From: Roseibaca calidilacus
Lineage (GTDB): Bacteria > Pseudomonadota > Alphaproteobacteria > Rhodobacterales > Rhodobacteraceae
Assembly: GCF_001517585.1 (NCBI RefSeq)
Contig: NZ_FBYC01000004.1
Coordinates: 496,001 to 560,000, forward strand
Direction: 5' to 3'
Length of the DNA: 64,000 bases
Positions within the stretch are counted from its first letter, which is position 1. Each line of letters opens with the position of its first letter. Both the position numbers and the translations under genes were made by a program. This document shows, one piece after another, positions 28,207-38,420 of this stretch. The notes under the pieces are model-generated. The model had not been told where the DNA came from. It was given only the letters and a program-made list of their open reading frames with translations, and did no database searches.

Positions 28207-29601
28207 TTATGTCTTTGCTGTGACGGTGCTTTCGGCCGTATCGCCGCGTCCTTGCAGGACCGAGGCCGCGTAATACGCAATCGCAACCTCTTCACCCGGC
28301 GCAATGCTGAAAACGCTGTTTTCAGTGCGGATCATGCCGCGCAGTGCCAGATGATCCAAGCCCTTGCGCAACAACGCCTCTTGCGCGGCGGGGGGCAGGC
28401 TGTCGGCCTTGGCGGGGTCAAGCAACTCTTGCGATGCGGCCTGTAGCTGCGACCACGCGCCGCGCCCGCCCAGCCTGTGCAGCGCGGCGGCGGCCAGCGG
28501 AACCGCAAGCACCGGCATTGCGGCCTGAATGCGGGCCATTAAAAGCTGCACCAAGGCATCGGCATTGGCATCGGGATTGGCTTGCATGTATCCGCGCAAC
28601 GATACCGGAGCGCCGTAATTGACAGCCGCCTGACCAAAGCCCCGGAAGCGCCCGCGCAGTTTTTGCCACAGCACGCGCCCGACAAAGGCCAGCGCCACGC
28701 TGGGCCGCCCGCGAAAGCGGCGGTTGCCCGAAGCCTGCGCGGCCAGCAGCAAGCGGTCTTCCAGAACCCGGTCGTAACTCAGCGCGACGGGCACGAAGAT
28801 CACATCGCGGGTGCCATGGGCATCCCAGCCGCGCAGGATATAGGTTAGCAGGCCCACGCGCCCCTGACCGACGCGCCCGTCCAAGCTTAGCCCGCCCTCG
28901 GGGAAAATTGCCTGTGTGCTGCCCTGCTGCACCGACATCTGGACATAGCGCGCCAGCACGGCCCGATACAGCGGGTTGGCATAGCGCCGCCGTATGAAAT
29001 AAGCGCCCATCGCGCGGATAAAGCCCTTCAACGGCCAGATCCGCGCCCATTCCCCGACCGCATAGCTTAGCGCCGTATGCTGCGCGGCCAACCATGTGAC
29101 CAGAACATAATCCATGTTCGAGCGGTGGTTCATAACAAAGACAATGGCGTCTTCCGGGGCCACGTCATCCAGCCCGGTCTGGTTCTCTGGTTGCACGACG
29201 ACATCGTAAAACCCTTCGCCCAGCCGCCGGGCCAAGCGTATGGCAAAGCCGAAATAGGTCGCGGTGGAAAAACCCGGCACAATTTCGCGCGCGTAGGACC
29301 GTGCTTTCTCGAAGGCAACGTTGGGGGGGATCCCCTCGTCGCGGGCGTGTTGGCGCACCGCTTCCATGACCTGCGGATCATAGACCAGCCGGATCACCTG
29401 ATCCTGCCGCTTCATCAGCTTGAACGGTTCGATCGGGCGTTTCAGGCGCTTGTTCAGTTCCGCCACGGCGCGCTCGGCCCGCTTGCGGAAAAACCAGCGC
29501 ACCGACGGAAACAGGAAATGCGACGCGAAGGTCACCGCGGCAAAGCCCACGATCAGGGTCAGGGCCCAGACGGGCAACTCTACGTTCTGAAACATGGGCA
29601 T
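28207..29601 (-). CDS. PlsB/PlsC-type glycerolipid acyltransferase
   Basis: 464 residues. An N-terminal membrane helix (WALTLIVGFAAVTFASHFLF) is followed by the acyltransferase block I NHRSNMD and block III FPEGGLSLDGR. Block III resembles glycerol-3-phosphate acyltransferases (PlsB) more than the short PlsC enzymes, and the length is intermediate. It acylates glycerol-3-phosphate or lysophosphatidate at the inner membrane. It lies about 130 bp upstream of ccr in the same direction, with an AT-rich spacer between. Confidence 0.8.
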   Translation of the reverse strand: MPMFQNVELPVWALTLIVGFAAVTFASHFLFPSVRWFFRKRAERAVAELNKRLKRPIEPFKLMKRQDQVIRLVYDPQVMEAVRQHARDEGIPPNVAFEKARSYAREIVPGFSTATYFGFAIRLARRLGEGFYDVVVQPENQTGLDDVAPEDAIVFVMNHRSNMDYVLVTWLAAQHTALSYAVGEWARIWPLKGFIRAMGAYFIRRRYANPLYRAVLARYVQMSVQQGSTQAIFPEGGLSLDGRVGQGRVGLLTYILRGWDAHGTRDVIFVPVALSYDRVLEDRLLLAAQASGNRRFRGRPSVALAFVGRVLWQKLRGRFRGFGQAAVNYGAPVSLRGYMQANPDANADALVQLLMARIQAAMPVLAVPLAAAALHRLGGRGAWSQLQAASQELLDPAKADSLPPAAQEALLRKGLDHLALRGMIRTENSVFSIAPGEEVAIAYYAASVLQGRGDTAESTVTAKT

Positions 29602-29731
29602 AATTTGGCAGGAACCGCAGCAATCGTAAATGAAGAACGACGCCCCCAGTCAACCTTGCCCAAATATCCTCGGGGGTAAGCCGGCCTGTCGGGCAGGCGC
29701 GCGGGGCCGAAAGCCCCCTTCGTCCCACGCA

Positions 29732-29759
29732 AAAGGCCCCGCACAACGGCGGGGCCTTT
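29732..29759 (-). terminator. Rho-independent terminator of ndk
   Basis: Perfect 11-bp stem AAAGGCCCCGC / GCGGGGCCTTT with a 6-nt loop, ending in a T-run on the minus strand, 33 bp after the ndk stop. It separates ndk from the acyltransferase gene. Confidence 0.85.
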
Positions 29760-29792
29760 CCAAAACAGGCCCGAAGGCGATTGCAAACCGGC

Positions 29793-30215
29793 TTAGCCGA
29801 CCAGTTCGATACCGGCGAAGAAATAGGCGATCTCCTCGGCTGCGGTTTCCGGCGCGTCCGACCCGTGGACAGAGTTTTCACCGACCGACTGCGCGAATTC
29901 GGCGCGGATGGTGCCGGGGGCGGCATCTGCGGGGTTGGTTGCCCCCATCACTTCGCGGTTCTTGGCAATGGCGCCTTCGCCTTCCAGAACCTGCACCACG
30001 ACCGGGCCAGAGGCCATGAAGTCGCACAATTCGTCATAAAAGGGGCGTTCGGCATGGACCTTGTAGAACTCGCCCGCTTGCGCCTTGGTCATGTGAATGC
30101 GCTTTTGTGCGACAATGCGCAGGCCAGCTTCTTCGAATTTGGCATTGATCTTGCCGGTCAGGTTGCGGGCGGTGGCGTCGGGTTTGATGATCGAGAAGGT
30201 GCGCTCTAGGGCCAT
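29793..30215 (-). CDS. ndk: Nucleoside diphosphate kinase
   Basis: 140 residues, the standard length. The opening [15 protein letters not shown] and the active-site NSVHGSD with the phosphorylated His are intact. It balances NTP/dNTP pools by a ping-pong phosphotransfer. Monocistronic: a terminator follows and a 546-bp region without a gene precedes it. Confidence 0.96.
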   Translation of the reverse strand: MALERTFSIIKPDATARNLTGKINAKFEEAGLRIVAQKRIHMTKAQAGEFYKVHAERPFYDELCDFMASGPVVVQVLEGEGAIAKNREVMGATNPADAAPGTIRAEFAQSVGENSVHGSDAPETAAEEIAYFFAGIELVG

Positions 30216-30761
30216 GATGTCACTCCGGATATATCTGGGTGCGGAAAAGGATTTTCCGCCTGCGGGGGCCGCTTATCATGGGTATATGACGGTGAAAAGA
30301 CCCGTCGGCGCGGGCTTGGTCGCTGCGGTGGAAATCCAAGGGCTGCATCACAGCTTGCGGAAACAGGGACGGGCTGTCGCGCGCTAGGTCAAAGACCTTG
30401 AAACGGCGCATATCACCATCCCGCGCATGGCTATGCGCCCGCAGCTAGGGGCTGTCGCCCCTTGCGCCTGTGAAGGTATTGCACAGTTCCATTAGCCGCG
30501 TATCGCTGGGAATGCTTTGTTGCCATTCCTGAACGCGCCGCCCGCGATCAACCGCCTGTCGCGCTCATCGGTGTGTTGGCGGGTAGATTCAACATTCGGT
30601 CCATCAAAACTTGATCCGTTTGAAACGCGCTGAATGCGACATTGCGCCATCCATCTTTGCGAGGCGCGGGCAGAGCCTGCGACAGGCGCTGTGGCGGCCT
30701 GTGCGGGCAGGGGAACCCGGAATAATCCCCAGCGCCACGATCAGAAATGCGCTGGTGGGGC
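30216..30761. other. 546-bp intergenic region without a convincing gene
   Basis: Short open frames here lack ribosome-binding sites and family resemblance. It holds the ndk promoter region, a small hairpin (AGGGGC-TGTC-GCCCCT, 30447-30462) and a larger imperfect one (30691-30738, outer stem GTGGCG/CGCCAC, inner GGGGA/TCCCC) that could end the DUF502 transcript. A small RNA is possible but not shown. Confidence 0.45.
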
Positions 30762-31460
30762 CTATGCGCGCGGTGTTTGCTCTGGGCCCAGCAATCCGGG
30801 CGAGGCGACGACCGTCCCCTTGCGCGAATCCGGATAGACCAACCCTGCCGAGATGATCAGCTTCGCGGCATCTTCGATCGTCATGTCCAATTCGATCACC
30901 TCGCGGCGATGCACGAACAGCAGGAAGCCCGATGTCGGGTTCGGCGTGGTCGGCATGAAGACCGAGATCAGCTCCTCGCCATCCGACAGCCGGTCACCGA
31001 TTTCGCCGCGCGTGGTGGTGGAGATGAACGCGGTGGCCCACATCCCCTTGCGGGGGTATTCGATCAGACAGGCGCGGTCGAAGGTTGGTGCGGTGCGCGC
31101 AAGAACCGTGTCCGCGATCTGCTTCACCGCGTTGTAGATAGAGCGCACGACCGGCATCGCTTCGACGATGCGCTCACTCCAGATGACCAGCGTGCGCCCG
31201 ATGAAGCCCTTGGTGAAATAGCCCATCACGACGGTGAAGACCAAGAAGATCACAACCCCCAAGCCGGGCACGTCCCAGCCGGTCAACACGTCGGGGTGAA
31301 AGCGCCGCGGGATCAACGGCATCACGATTCCGTCGATCCATGTCACAACGTTCCAGACCAGCCAGACCGTCAGCACGCCGGGTGCGATGACCGCCAGACC
31401 GGCGAGGAAATTCGAGCGGATAGAGCCAAGCACTCCGCGTTTCTGTTGATCTGCCGACAT
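30762..31460 (-). CDS. DUF502-family inner-membrane protein
   Basis: 232 residues. Two N-terminal membrane helices (FLAGLAVIAPGVLTVWLVW and GVVIFLVFTVVMGYFT) and a soluble C-terminal domain with VRSIYNAVKQIADTV and FMPTTPNPTSGFLLFV match DUF502. Function of the family is not established. It follows psuG by 18 bp on the same strand and may be part of the psuK-psuG transcript. Confidence 0.85.
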   Translation of the reverse strand: MSADQQKRGVLGSIRSNFLAGLAVIAPGVLTVWLVWNVVTWIDGIVMPLIPRRFHPDVLTGWDVPGLGVVIFLVFTVVMGYFTKGFIGRTLVIWSERIVEAMPVVRSIYNAVKQIADTVLARTAPTFDRACLIEYPRKGMWATAFISTTTRGEIGDRLSDGEELISVFMPTTPNPTSGFLLFVHRREVIELDMTIEDAAKLIISAGLVYPDSRKGTVVASPGLLGPEQTPRA

Positions 31461-31478
31461 GATCCGTTCCGCCTTGTG

Positions 31479-32405
31479 TCAGCCGCCGATATGGGGGGCG
31501 CGAGGTTGCGATACAAGCGCGCGCGCAATTTCAGCGCCCAGCTTCGCGTTATTGCGCACCAGCGCGATATTGGCGGTCAAGGACGCGCCGCCGCTCAACT
31601 CGAATATCCGCGCCAGCAGGCGCGGTGTGACCTCTTTTGCGGCGACACCTGCGCAATCCTCCAGCGCCTGTTCGATCCAGCCGTTGATAACCTTGCGCGG
31701 GATCTCGTCAGATTCGGGGATCGGGTTGGCGACCAGTTGCCCGCCGGGCAGGCCCAAAGCCCCGCGCAGCAGATGCGCATGGGCAATCTGGCCCGCGTCA
31801 TCCATCCGCAGGGGCGCGGGCAGGCCGCTGTCGCGCGACCAAAAGGCGGGAAAGCCGTCTTGCCCATAGGCAATGACCGGCACGCCCAGCGTTTCCAGCA
31901 CTTCCAGCGTTTTCGGCAGGTCCAGAATGGCCTTGGCCCCGGCGGCAACCACTGTGACAGCGGTTTGCGCCAATTCCTGCAAATCGGCCGAAATGTCGAA
32001 ACTGGTTTCCGCGCCGCGATGCACGCCGCCAATGCCACCCGTGGCAAATACCCCGATGCCCGCGCGCGCGGCACAGATCATGGTGGCGGCAACCGTGGTC
32101 GCCCCGGTCGCGCCCATGGCCAGCGCCGCCGCCAGATCGGCGCGCGACAGTTTCAGCGCGCCCTGTGTTTGCGCCAAGCGTTCCAGCTCTGCCGGTTCCA
32201 ACCCAACATGGATTACGCCGCCCAGCACCGCGATGGTCGCGGGCACGGCCCCGTTGCTGCGGATGTCATCTTCCACCTGCCGGGCCATGGCCAGATTGTC
32301 AGGGTAGGGCATGCCATGGGTGATAATGGTGGATTCCAGCGCAACAATCGCTGCCCCATCGCCACGCGCGCGGGCCACTTCGGATGAATATCGCATTTCA
32401 AGCAT
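31479..32405 (-). CDS. psuG: Pseudouridine-5'-phosphate glycosidase
   Basis: About 308 residues from ATG 32405. The family signature is clear: VALESTIITHGMPYP, VFATGGIGGVHRGAE, and SDEIPRKVINGWIEQAL near the end. It splits pseudouridine 5'-phosphate into uracil and ribose 5-phosphate. With psuK (10 bp upstream) it forms a complete pseudouridine salvage pathway. Confidence 0.93.
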   Translation of the reverse strand: MLEMRYSSEVARARGDGAAIVALESTIITHGMPYPDNLAMARQVEDDIRSNGAVPATIAVLGGVIHVGLEPAELERLAQTQGALKLSRADLAAALAMGATGATTVAATMICAARAGIGVFATGGIGGVHRGAETSFDISADLQELAQTAVTVVAAGAKAILDLPKTLEVLETLGVPVIAYGQDGFPAFWSRDSGLPAPLRMDDAGQIAHAHLLRGALGLPGGQLVANPIPESDEIPRKVINGWIEQALEDCAGVAAKEVTPRLLARIFELSGGASLTANIALVRNNAKLGAEIARALVSQPRAPHIGG

Positions 32406-32415
32406 CTGTATTTCC

Positions 32416-33309
32416 TTAATGTTCCGGGCCACCGGCCACATAGCGCGCCGCCACGGTCAGGGCGTGGCGCAAGGCTGCCGCGCGGTCCATGCCGCCCGCT
32501 TCGGCGGCCATATGTGCAGCCATGAAAGTGTCGCCCGCGCCTGTTACGCGGGCGGCCTGCACTTGCGGCGGGGCCAGCGTGACCAGCCCTTCGGCGCTGG
32601 CATCTGTTGTGTCGCGCGCGCCATCTGTGACCAGCACACGCTGCGCGCCGCGCCCCAGCAGACCGCGTGCCGCCGCCACTGACCCTTCAAATGCGGTGCC
32701 GCAGAGCAGACCGGCCTCTTCAAGGTTGACGTAAAACACCGTTCCGGGCCGTTTGAGCAGCGGCAACAGCCGTTCCCCCTTGCCCGGAGAGGCCGGTGCC
32801 ACCCGCAAATCCGCCCGCGCAAAGGCCGGGGCGCTGCCGATCTCGGCCAGTAGCGCCACTGTCAGGTTGCCATCTAGCGCGATCATGCCGCGCCATGGGA
32901 CCGCGTCGCTGGCCAGTCGCCCGTCGCGCAGGGGCGCAAGCACCTTGGCCCCCGCCATTTCCAGCGAATGCACATCGGCAATGGCGGCAATTAGCCCGCC
33001 GGCGCCCTCCATCGCCATATAGGTGTCGGTGGGCAGGTCTGGCGCGCGATACAGATGGTCCACGCCAACGCCGCGCGCAGCCATTTCGGCCACCAGCGCG
33101 TCGCCTGCCGGGTCTTGGCCAACCGCGGCCAGCACCTCTGGCCGGGCACCGGCCCGCACCAGCGCCATGGCGATGTTCAACGCCACGCCGCCGGGAATAC
33201 GCGTGATCCGCCCCGCCACGTCAGAGCCGACCCGCATGGGGGCAGGGGTGCGCCCGATGATGTCCCAAAGGGCCGCGCCGATACACAGGATTTGCAACTG
33301 GTCCGTCAT
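32416..33309 (-). CDS. psuK: Pseudouridine kinase (PfkB family)
   Basis: 297 residues from ATG 33309 (MTDQLQILCIGAALWDIIG). The PfkB C-terminal signature VTGAGDTFMAAHMA contains the catalytic Asp. It phosphorylates pseudouridine for PsuG, the next gene. The name rests on the pairing, since PfkB kinases have many substrates. Confidence 0.88.
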   Translation of the reverse strand: MTDQLQILCIGAALWDIIGRTPAPMRVGSDVAGRITRIPGGVALNIAMALVRAGARPEVLAAVGQDPAGDALVAEMAARGVGVDHLYRAPDLPTDTYMAMEGAGGLIAAIADVHSLEMAGAKVLAPLRDGRLASDAVPWRGMIALDGNLTVALLAEIGSAPAFARADLRVAPASPGKGERLLPLLKRPGTVFYVNLEEAGLLCGTAFEGSVAAARGLLGRGAQRVLVTDGARDTTDASAEGLVTLAPPQVQAARVTGAGDTFMAAHMAAEAGGMDRAAALRHALTVAARYVAGGPEH

Positions 33310-33372
33310 GCGCAGGGTGATGAGCGAAACCCGCCCCCTTGGCAAGCCCGTGCAAGCGGCATAGGCAAAGCC

Positions 33373-33750
33373 ATGGTTGCGACAGACCCCGAATTATGGA
33401 TGTGCCACTATCTGGGCGGCGCGTGGCGCGCGCCGCTGGCCACGCGCATGGCCTGCGTTCTTGGCCCGTGTGGGGCTGTGACTGGTCAGGTCGTTCTGGC
33501 GGGCCGGGCCGACATGGACCGAGCCCATAGCATGTTGCGCCCTGCGCCCGCGATGGATGATCTGGAATATCGCCAAATACTGGCAGGCTTGGGGGATGTT
33601 GCCCTGCGCACCCCGCTGCCCAGCAGCATAGCACAGGGCGCGGTTTACCTGGCCGCGCCGCAAGATGCCGCTATCGCGATTCGGCTGGCCAGCCAGATCG
33701 CCCGCGCCGGGCTGCGACCCGGTGCATTTGCGCTTTTGTATCAGGCGTAG
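33373..33750 (+). CDS. Small protein resembling an aldehyde dehydrogenase N-terminus
   Basis: 125 residues from ATG 33373, divergent from psuK. The run CHYLGGAWRAP, GPCGAVTGQVVLAGRADMDRA resembles the opening of aldehyde dehydrogenases (I/YxGGxW, PatGe, aDvdrA), and residues 75-125 contain LPSSIAQGAVYLAAPQDA. No catalytic part follows. It could be a stand-alone domain or a decayed gene. The last 10 bp overlap the convergent DUF1127-like gene. Confidence 0.45.
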   Translation: MVATDPELWMCHYLGGAWRAPLATRMACVLGPCGAVTGQVVLAGRADMDRAHSMLRPAPAMDDLEYRQILAGLGDVALRTPLPSSIAQGAVYLAAPQDAAIAIRLASQIARAGLRPGAFALLYQA

Positions 33751-33953
33751 AAGCGGGTGCCGAAAATGTCGCGCACTGCATCCTGACGGGTGGTGCCGCG
33801 GGCGGCCAGCTCGGCATCGGTTGTGTCGGACAGGGCTTGCAGCCGCCGGTAGGTGGGCGACAACTGCGCCAGCTTTTCCAACCCGTGCACCAGACTGCCG
33901 CCCAAGGTTGCGCTTGGGGCCTTGCTGAAAATATCGGTGGTCACGCTTGCCAT
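33741..33953 (-). CDS. DUF1127-like small protein
   Basis: 70 residues from ATG 33953 with a GGAAAGGA ribosome-binding site. The C-terminal half (RRLQALSDTTDAELAARGTTRQDAVRDIF) follows the DUF1127 spacing though more diverged than the copy at 26.4 kb. Monocistronic, between recA and a convergent small gene. Confidence 0.7.
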   Translation of the reverse strand: MASVTTDIFSKAPSATLGGSLVHGLEKLAQLSPTYRRLQALSDTTDAELAARGTTRQDAVRDIFGTRFYA

Positions 33954-34151
33954 GTGGGTATCCTTTCCAAAGGTTACGCCTCCCATATTAATCAAATAGG
34001 TCAGAGAGGCTGCCCTTGCTACGCTTGATCTGGAATGTCCGCTCTGCACTTGGTGCAACCCTGCGCCGGGAAGGGATTGTTAACCAATCCGTGGCAAGCT
34101 GAGCTTCGATATCAATCAGAAAGTTCTCGCTTTGTGCTGGATGTTGGTTTA

Positions 34152-34166
34152 GAACAAGCGGGGAAC
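34152..34166 (+). promoter_or_regulatory. LexA-binding SOS box upstream of recA
   Basis: GAAC-AAGCGGG-GAAC matches the alphaproteobacterial SOS operator GAAC-N7-GAAC exactly and ends 49 bp before the recA start. It predicts LexA repression and induction of recA by DNA damage. Confidence 0.9.
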
Positions 34167-34215
34167 AAACCGGCGATTGCCGCAACCGGCGCGCTGTGAA
34201 ATAAGGGGCGAAACA

Positions 34216-35283
34216 ATGGCTGTAGCGGACCTGCTGAACATGACCGACAAAAAGGCGGCGGAAAAACAAAAAGCGCTTGATTCGGCGCTGGCACAGATCG
34301 AGCGCCAGTTCGGCAAGGGCTCGATCATGAAGTTGGGGGGGGATAACCCCCTCAAGGATGTCGAGGCGACCTCGACCGGCTCGCTCGGGCTGGATATTGC
34401 ATTGGGCATCGGCGGCCTGCCGAAAGGCCGCATCATCGAAATTTACGGCCCGGAATCCTCGGGCAAGACCACGCTGACGCTGCATGTCGTGGCCGAAGAG
34501 CAGAAGAAAGGCGGCGTCTGCGCCTTTGTTGATGCGGAACACGCGCTGGACCCGCAATATGCCCGCAAACTGGGCGTTGACCTTGACGAGTTGCTGATCT
34601 CGCAGCCAGATACCGGCGAACAGGCGCTAGAGATTGTCGATACGCTGGTGCGCTCTGGCGCGGTATCCTTGGTCGTGGTCGACTCTGTCGCGGCACTGAC
34701 GCCCAAATCAGAGCTGGAAGGCGATATGGGCGACAGTTCCGTGGGGGTCCACGCCCGGCTTATGTCGCAGGCCATGCGCAAGCTGACCGGTTCCATAAGC
34801 CGCTCCAACTGCATGGTGGTCTTCATCAACCAGATTCGCATGAAAATTGGCGTGATGTTCGGCAGCCCCGAAACGACCACGGGCGGCAACGCGCTGAAAT
34901 TTTATTCCTCGGTGCGTCTGGATATTCGGCGCATCGGCTCTATCAAGGACCGGGACGAGGTTGTTGGCAACCAAACCCGCGTCAAGGTCGTGAAAAACAA
35001 GGTCGCGCCGCCCTTCAAGCAGGTTGAATTCGACATCATGTATGGCGAAGGTATCTCGAAAACCGGCGAATTGCTTGATCTGGGTGTGAAGGCTGGCGTG
35101 GTCGAGAAATCGGGCGCGTGGTATTCCTACGGCGATGAGCGCATCGGGCAGGGGCGCGAAAACGCCAAGAGCTTCTTGCGCGAAAACCCGCATCGCGCGC
35201 TGGAAATCGAAGATAAAATCCGCGCCGCGCATGGTCTGGACTTTCATATGTCCGAAGGGGATGCCGACCTGACCGAAGACTGA
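34216..35283 (+). CDS. recA: Recombinase RecA
   Basis: 355 residues from ATG 34216. Walker A GPESSGKT, Walker [11 protein letters not shown], loop L1/L2 region and the [22 protein letters not shown] segment are canonical; the acidic tail (EGDADLTED) is present. It drives homologous recombination and stimulates LexA self-cleavage. Preceded by a consensus SOS box and followed by a hairpin terminator. Confidence 0.98.
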   Translation: MAVADLLNMTDKKAAEKQKALDSALAQIERQFGKGSIMKLGGDNPLKDVEATSTGSLGLDIALGIGGLPKGRIIEIYGPESSGKTTLTLHVVAEEQKKGGVCAFVDAEHALDPQYARKLGVDLDELLISQPDTGEQALEIVDTLVRSGAVSLVVVDSVAALTPKSELEGDMGDSSVGVHARLMSQAMRKLTGSISRSNCMVVFINQIRMKIGVMFGSPETTTGGNALKFYSSVRLDIRRIGSIKDRDEVVGNQTRVKVVKNKVAPPFKQVEFDIMYGEGISKTGELLDLGVKAGVVEKSGAWYSYGDERIGQGRENAKSFLRENPHRALEIEDKIRAAHGLDFHMSEGDADLTED

Positions 35284-35304
35284 CGCCGCGCGCGTTCCGG
35301 GATT

Positions 35305-35336
35305 TCGGCGCGGGGTGTGGACAGCCCCCGCGCCGA
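35305..35336 (+). terminator. Hairpin downstream of recA
   Basis: Perfect 11-bp stem TCGGCGCGGGG / CCCCGCGCCGA with a 10-nt loop, 21 bp after the recA stop. There is no T-run, but the stability and position fit a terminator. Confidence 0.6.
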
Positions 35337-35386
35337 GGGCTAAACCGTGCCATCAAGACAGCACGCGCAAGCGCCCGGAGTGTGAC

Positions 35387-38044
35387 ATGCCCAGCCTAAA
35401 CGACATCCGCTCGACCTTTCTCAGCTATTTCGCTCGCAATGGGCACCAAGTGGTGGAAAGTTCGCCCCTTGTTCCGCGCAATGACCCGACGCTGATGTTC
35501 ACCAATTCGGGCATGGTGCAGTTCAAGAACCTGTTTACCGGGCTGGAGCACCGCGACTATAACCGCGCCACGACCTCGCAAAAATGCGTGCGCGCGGGTG
35601 GCAAGCATAACGATCTGGACAATGTCGGCTATACCGCGCGTCATCACACGTTTTTCGAAATGCTGGGCAATTTCAGCTTCGGGGATTACTTCAAATCCGA
35701 AGCGATCCCCTTCGCGTGGGAATTGCTGACCAAGGATTTCGACATCCCCAAGGACCGCCTGCTCGTTACAGTCTACCACACTGACGACGAAGCGGCAGAT
35801 ATCTGGAAAAAGGTCGCGGGCCTGTCCGATGACCGCATCATACGCATTCCGACCGATGACAATTTCTGGCGCATGGGGCCGACCGGGCCCTGTGGCCCCT
35901 GCACAGAGATTTTCTTCGACCATGGCCCCGAGATTTGGGGTGGCCCTCCGGGATCGTCCGAAGAAGATGGCGACCGCTTTATCGAGATCTGGAACCTTGT
36001 CTTCATGCAGAATGAACAGCATGACGACGGCTCGCTGACCGAATTGCCCAACCAGTCCATCGACACCGGCATGGGGCTGGAACGGATCGGCGCCCTTCTG
36101 CAAGGCAAGCACGACAATTACGACACCGACCTGATGCGCGCGCTTATCGAAGCATCGGCCCATGCTACCAACTCTGATCCTGACGGCCCCGGCAAGACCC
36201 ATCACCGCGTGATTGCCGACCATCTGCGCGCCACCTCCTTCCTGATCGCCGATGGTGTGTTGCCGTCGAATGATGGTCGCGGCTATGTTCTGCGCCGCAT
36301 CATGCGCCGGGCCATGCGCCATGCGCATATGCTGGGCGCGCAAGACCCGGTCATGCACCGGCTGGTGCCCGCGCTGGTGACGCAAATGGGTGGGCATTTT
36401 GGGGAACTGCGCGAGGCGCAGGCGCTGATTACCGAAACGCTCCGGGCCGAGGAAACGCGCTTTCGGCAGACGCTGGACCGTGGCCTGAAGCTGCTTGATG
36501 CAGAGTTGACGGACCTCTCTGACGATGCCGATCTTCCCGGCGCGACGGCCTTTAAGCTGTATGACACGTTCGGCTTCCCGTTGGACCTGACCCAAGACGC
36601 GCTGCGCGAGCGGGGCCGCAAGGTCGATGTTGATGGGTTTGACGCCGCCATGGCCGAACAAAAAGCCCGCGCGCGCGCCGCATGGGCCGGGTCGGGCGAA
36701 GCGGCGGATGCGTCGATCTGGTTCGATATTGCCGACAAGGTCGGCGCGAGCGAATTCCTTGGCTATAAAACCGAAACCGCCGAGGGGCAGGTGCTGGCAC
36801 TGGTCACGGAGGGGACAGAAACGGACCGCGCCGAAGGCCAGATCCAGATCATCACCAACCAGACGCCATTCTACGCCGAATCGGGCGGTCAGGTGGGCGA
36901 TACCGGCTTTATCCGCACGGCGACCGGCGCGGCAAAAGTGACCGATACGCGCAAGGCGGCGGGGTTGCACATCCATATCGCAGAGGTGACGGAGGGGCAT
37001 ATCGCCAAGGGCCAGCCCGCCAAGCTAGAGGTGGACCATGCCCGCCGCAGCGCCATCCGCGCGAACCATTCGGCCACGCATCTGCTGCATGAAGCCCTGC
37101 GCCGCGCGCTTGGCGAACATGTCGCGCAGCGAGGCTCGCTGAATGCGCCCGACCGTCTGCGCTTCGATTTCAGCCATGGTGCCGCACTTGGCCTTGACCA
37201 GATCGCGCAAGTCGAGGCCGAGGTGAACGCCTTCATCCGCCAGAACGGCGCGGTCGATACCCGCATCATGACGCCGGACGATGCCCGCGCCTTGGGCGCT
37301 CAGGCCTTGTTCGGCGAGAAGTATGGCGACGAGGTGCGCGTGGTGTCCATGGGCACGCTCGCCGGGTCCGGCAAGGGCACCGAGGGCAACACCTATTCGC
37401 TGGAGCTGTGCGGTGGCACGCATGTCGCGCGCACTGGCGATATTGGCGCATTCGTGGTGCTGGGCGACAGCGCCAGTTCCGCTGGCGTGCGCCGGGTCGA
37501 GGCGCTGAGCGGTCAGGCCGCGCTCGACTACCTGCGCGCGCAAGATCACCGTTTGGCCGATGTGGCTCTGGCGCTGAAAACGCCCGCGGCCGATGTGCCC
37601 GCCCGTGTGCGCGCTTTGATGGACGAACGCCGCGCGCTGCAAAACGAGGTGGCGCAACTTAAGCGTCAGATCGCGATGGGCGGTGGGTCCGCCGAGGACG
37701 CCCCGCAAGAGGTGGGTGGAATTAAGCTGATCGCCCGCGTTATGGAAGGGGTTAGCGGCAAAGACTTGCCCGCGTTGATCGACGCGATGAAGGACAAGCT
37801 GGGCAGCGGCGCCGTGGTGCTGGTGGCCGATACCGGCGGCAAGCCCGCCGTGGCAGCAGGCGTGACCGGCGATCTGACCGAACGGATTTCGGCGGTTGAT
37901 CTGGTGCGCGCGGCGGTCACCGAACTGGGCGGCAAAGGCGGCGGTGGCCGCCCCGACATGGCGCAGGGGGGCGGGGCCGATATTGCCGGGGCAGAGGCCG
38001 CGCTGAAAGCCGCCGCCAATCACATCGCCGGGGTCATGGCATGA
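35387..38044 (+). CDS. alaS: Alanine-tRNA ligase
   Basis: 885 residues from ATG 35387. Class II motif 1 region ([16 protein letters not shown]), motif 3 [13 protein letters not shown], the editing-domain zinc residues (NHSATHLLH and [11 protein letters not shown]) and the C-terminal DHHA1 domain ending [16 protein letters not shown] are all present. Essential housekeeping enzyme. Its stop overlaps the following DUF1330 gene by 4 bp; the recA-alaS order is common in alphaproteobacteria. Confidence 0.98.
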   Translation: MPSLNDIRSTFLSYFARNGHQVVESSPLVPRNDPTLMFTNSGMVQFKNLFTGLEHRDYNRATTSQKCVRAGGKHNDLDNVGYTARHHTFFEMLGNFSFGDYFKSEAIPFAWELLTKDFDIPKDRLLVTVYHTDDEAADIWKKVAGLSDDRIIRIPTDDNFWRMGPTGPCGPCTEIFFDHGPEIWGGPPGSSEEDGDRFIEIWNLVFMQNEQHDDGSLTELPNQSIDTGMGLERIGALLQGKHDNYDTDLMRALIEASAHATNSDPDGPGKTHHRVIADHLRATSFLIADGVLPSNDGRGYVLRRIMRRAMRHAHMLGAQDPVMHRLVPALVTQMGGHFGELREAQALITETLRAEETRFRQTLDRGLKLLDAELTDLSDDADLPGATAFKLYDTFGFPLDLTQDALRERGRKVDVDGFDAAMAEQKARARAAWAGSGEAADASIWFDIADKVGASEFLGYKTETAEGQVLALVTEGTETDRAEGQIQIITNQTPFYAESGGQVGDTGFIRTATGAAKVTDTRKAAGLHIHIAEVTEGHIAKGQPAKLEVDHARRSAIRANHSATHLLHEALRRALGEHVAQRGSLNAPDRLRFDFSHGAALGLDQIAQVEAEVNAFIRQNGAVDTRIMTPDDARALGAQALFGEKYGDEVRVVSMGTLAGSGKGTEGNTYSLELCGGTHVARTGDIGAFVVLGDSASSAGVRRVEALSGQAALDYLRAQDHRLADVALALKTPAADVPARVRALMDERRALQNEVAQLKRQIAMGGGSAEDAPQEVGGIKLIARVMEGVSGKDLPALIDAMKDKLGSGAVVLVADTGGKPAVAAGVTGDLTERISAVDLVRAAVTELGGKGGGGRPDMAQGGGADIAGAEAALKAAANHIAGVMA

Positions 38045-38328
38045 GCGCGCTTTGGATTGCCCATGTTACCGTCACGGATGCCGATGCTTACGGCCAATAT
38101 GCCAGCCGCGCGACCAAGGCGATTGCCGATCATGGCGGCGTGTTCTTGGCGCGCGCAGGCCGCGCTGTGCAGCTTGAAGGGCAGGGACACCCGCGCAACG
38201 TGGTTGCGCGCTTTCCATCGGTCGAAGCGGCGGTCGATTGCTATAATTCGCCCGCCTATCAAGAGGCGCTGAGCTTCGCCAAAGATGCCGCAACCCGTGA
38301 GCTTGTCGTGGTCGAAGAGATCGACTGA
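38041..38328 (+). CDS. DUF1330 family protein
   Basis: 95 residues. The pattern [48 protein letters not shown] is the DUF1330 ferredoxin-like (dimeric alpha/beta barrel) fold. Function unknown for the family. Translationally coupled to alaS by an ATGA overlap. Confidence 0.88.
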   Translation: MSALWIAHVTVTDADAYGQYASRATKAIADHGGVFLARAGRAVQLEGQGHPRNVVARFPSVEAAVDCYNSPAYQEALSFAKDAATRELVVVEEID

Positions 38329-38362
38329 TCCTTCATCCCTGCATAGTCTCCTCAGGGCGGGT

Positions 38363-38386
38363 GCCATTGGGCGAAAGCCCGGTGGC
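38363..38386. terminator. Imperfect hairpin between convergent DUF1330 and truA genes
   Basis: GCCA-TT-GGGC-GAAA-GCCC-GG-TGGC folds with one internal mismatch pair and a stable GAAA tetraloop, in the 92-bp gap between convergent genes. A bidirectional terminator is plausible; no T-run is present. Confidence 0.4.
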
Positions 38387-38420
38387 GGCGGGGCGGGCAG
38401 CCCCCAAGCACCATCAGCCG

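Noticed and set aside
35396-37000. 534-codon frame antisense to alaS
   Set aside because: alaS is full length with all motifs; the antisense product is low-complexity and unlike any family.
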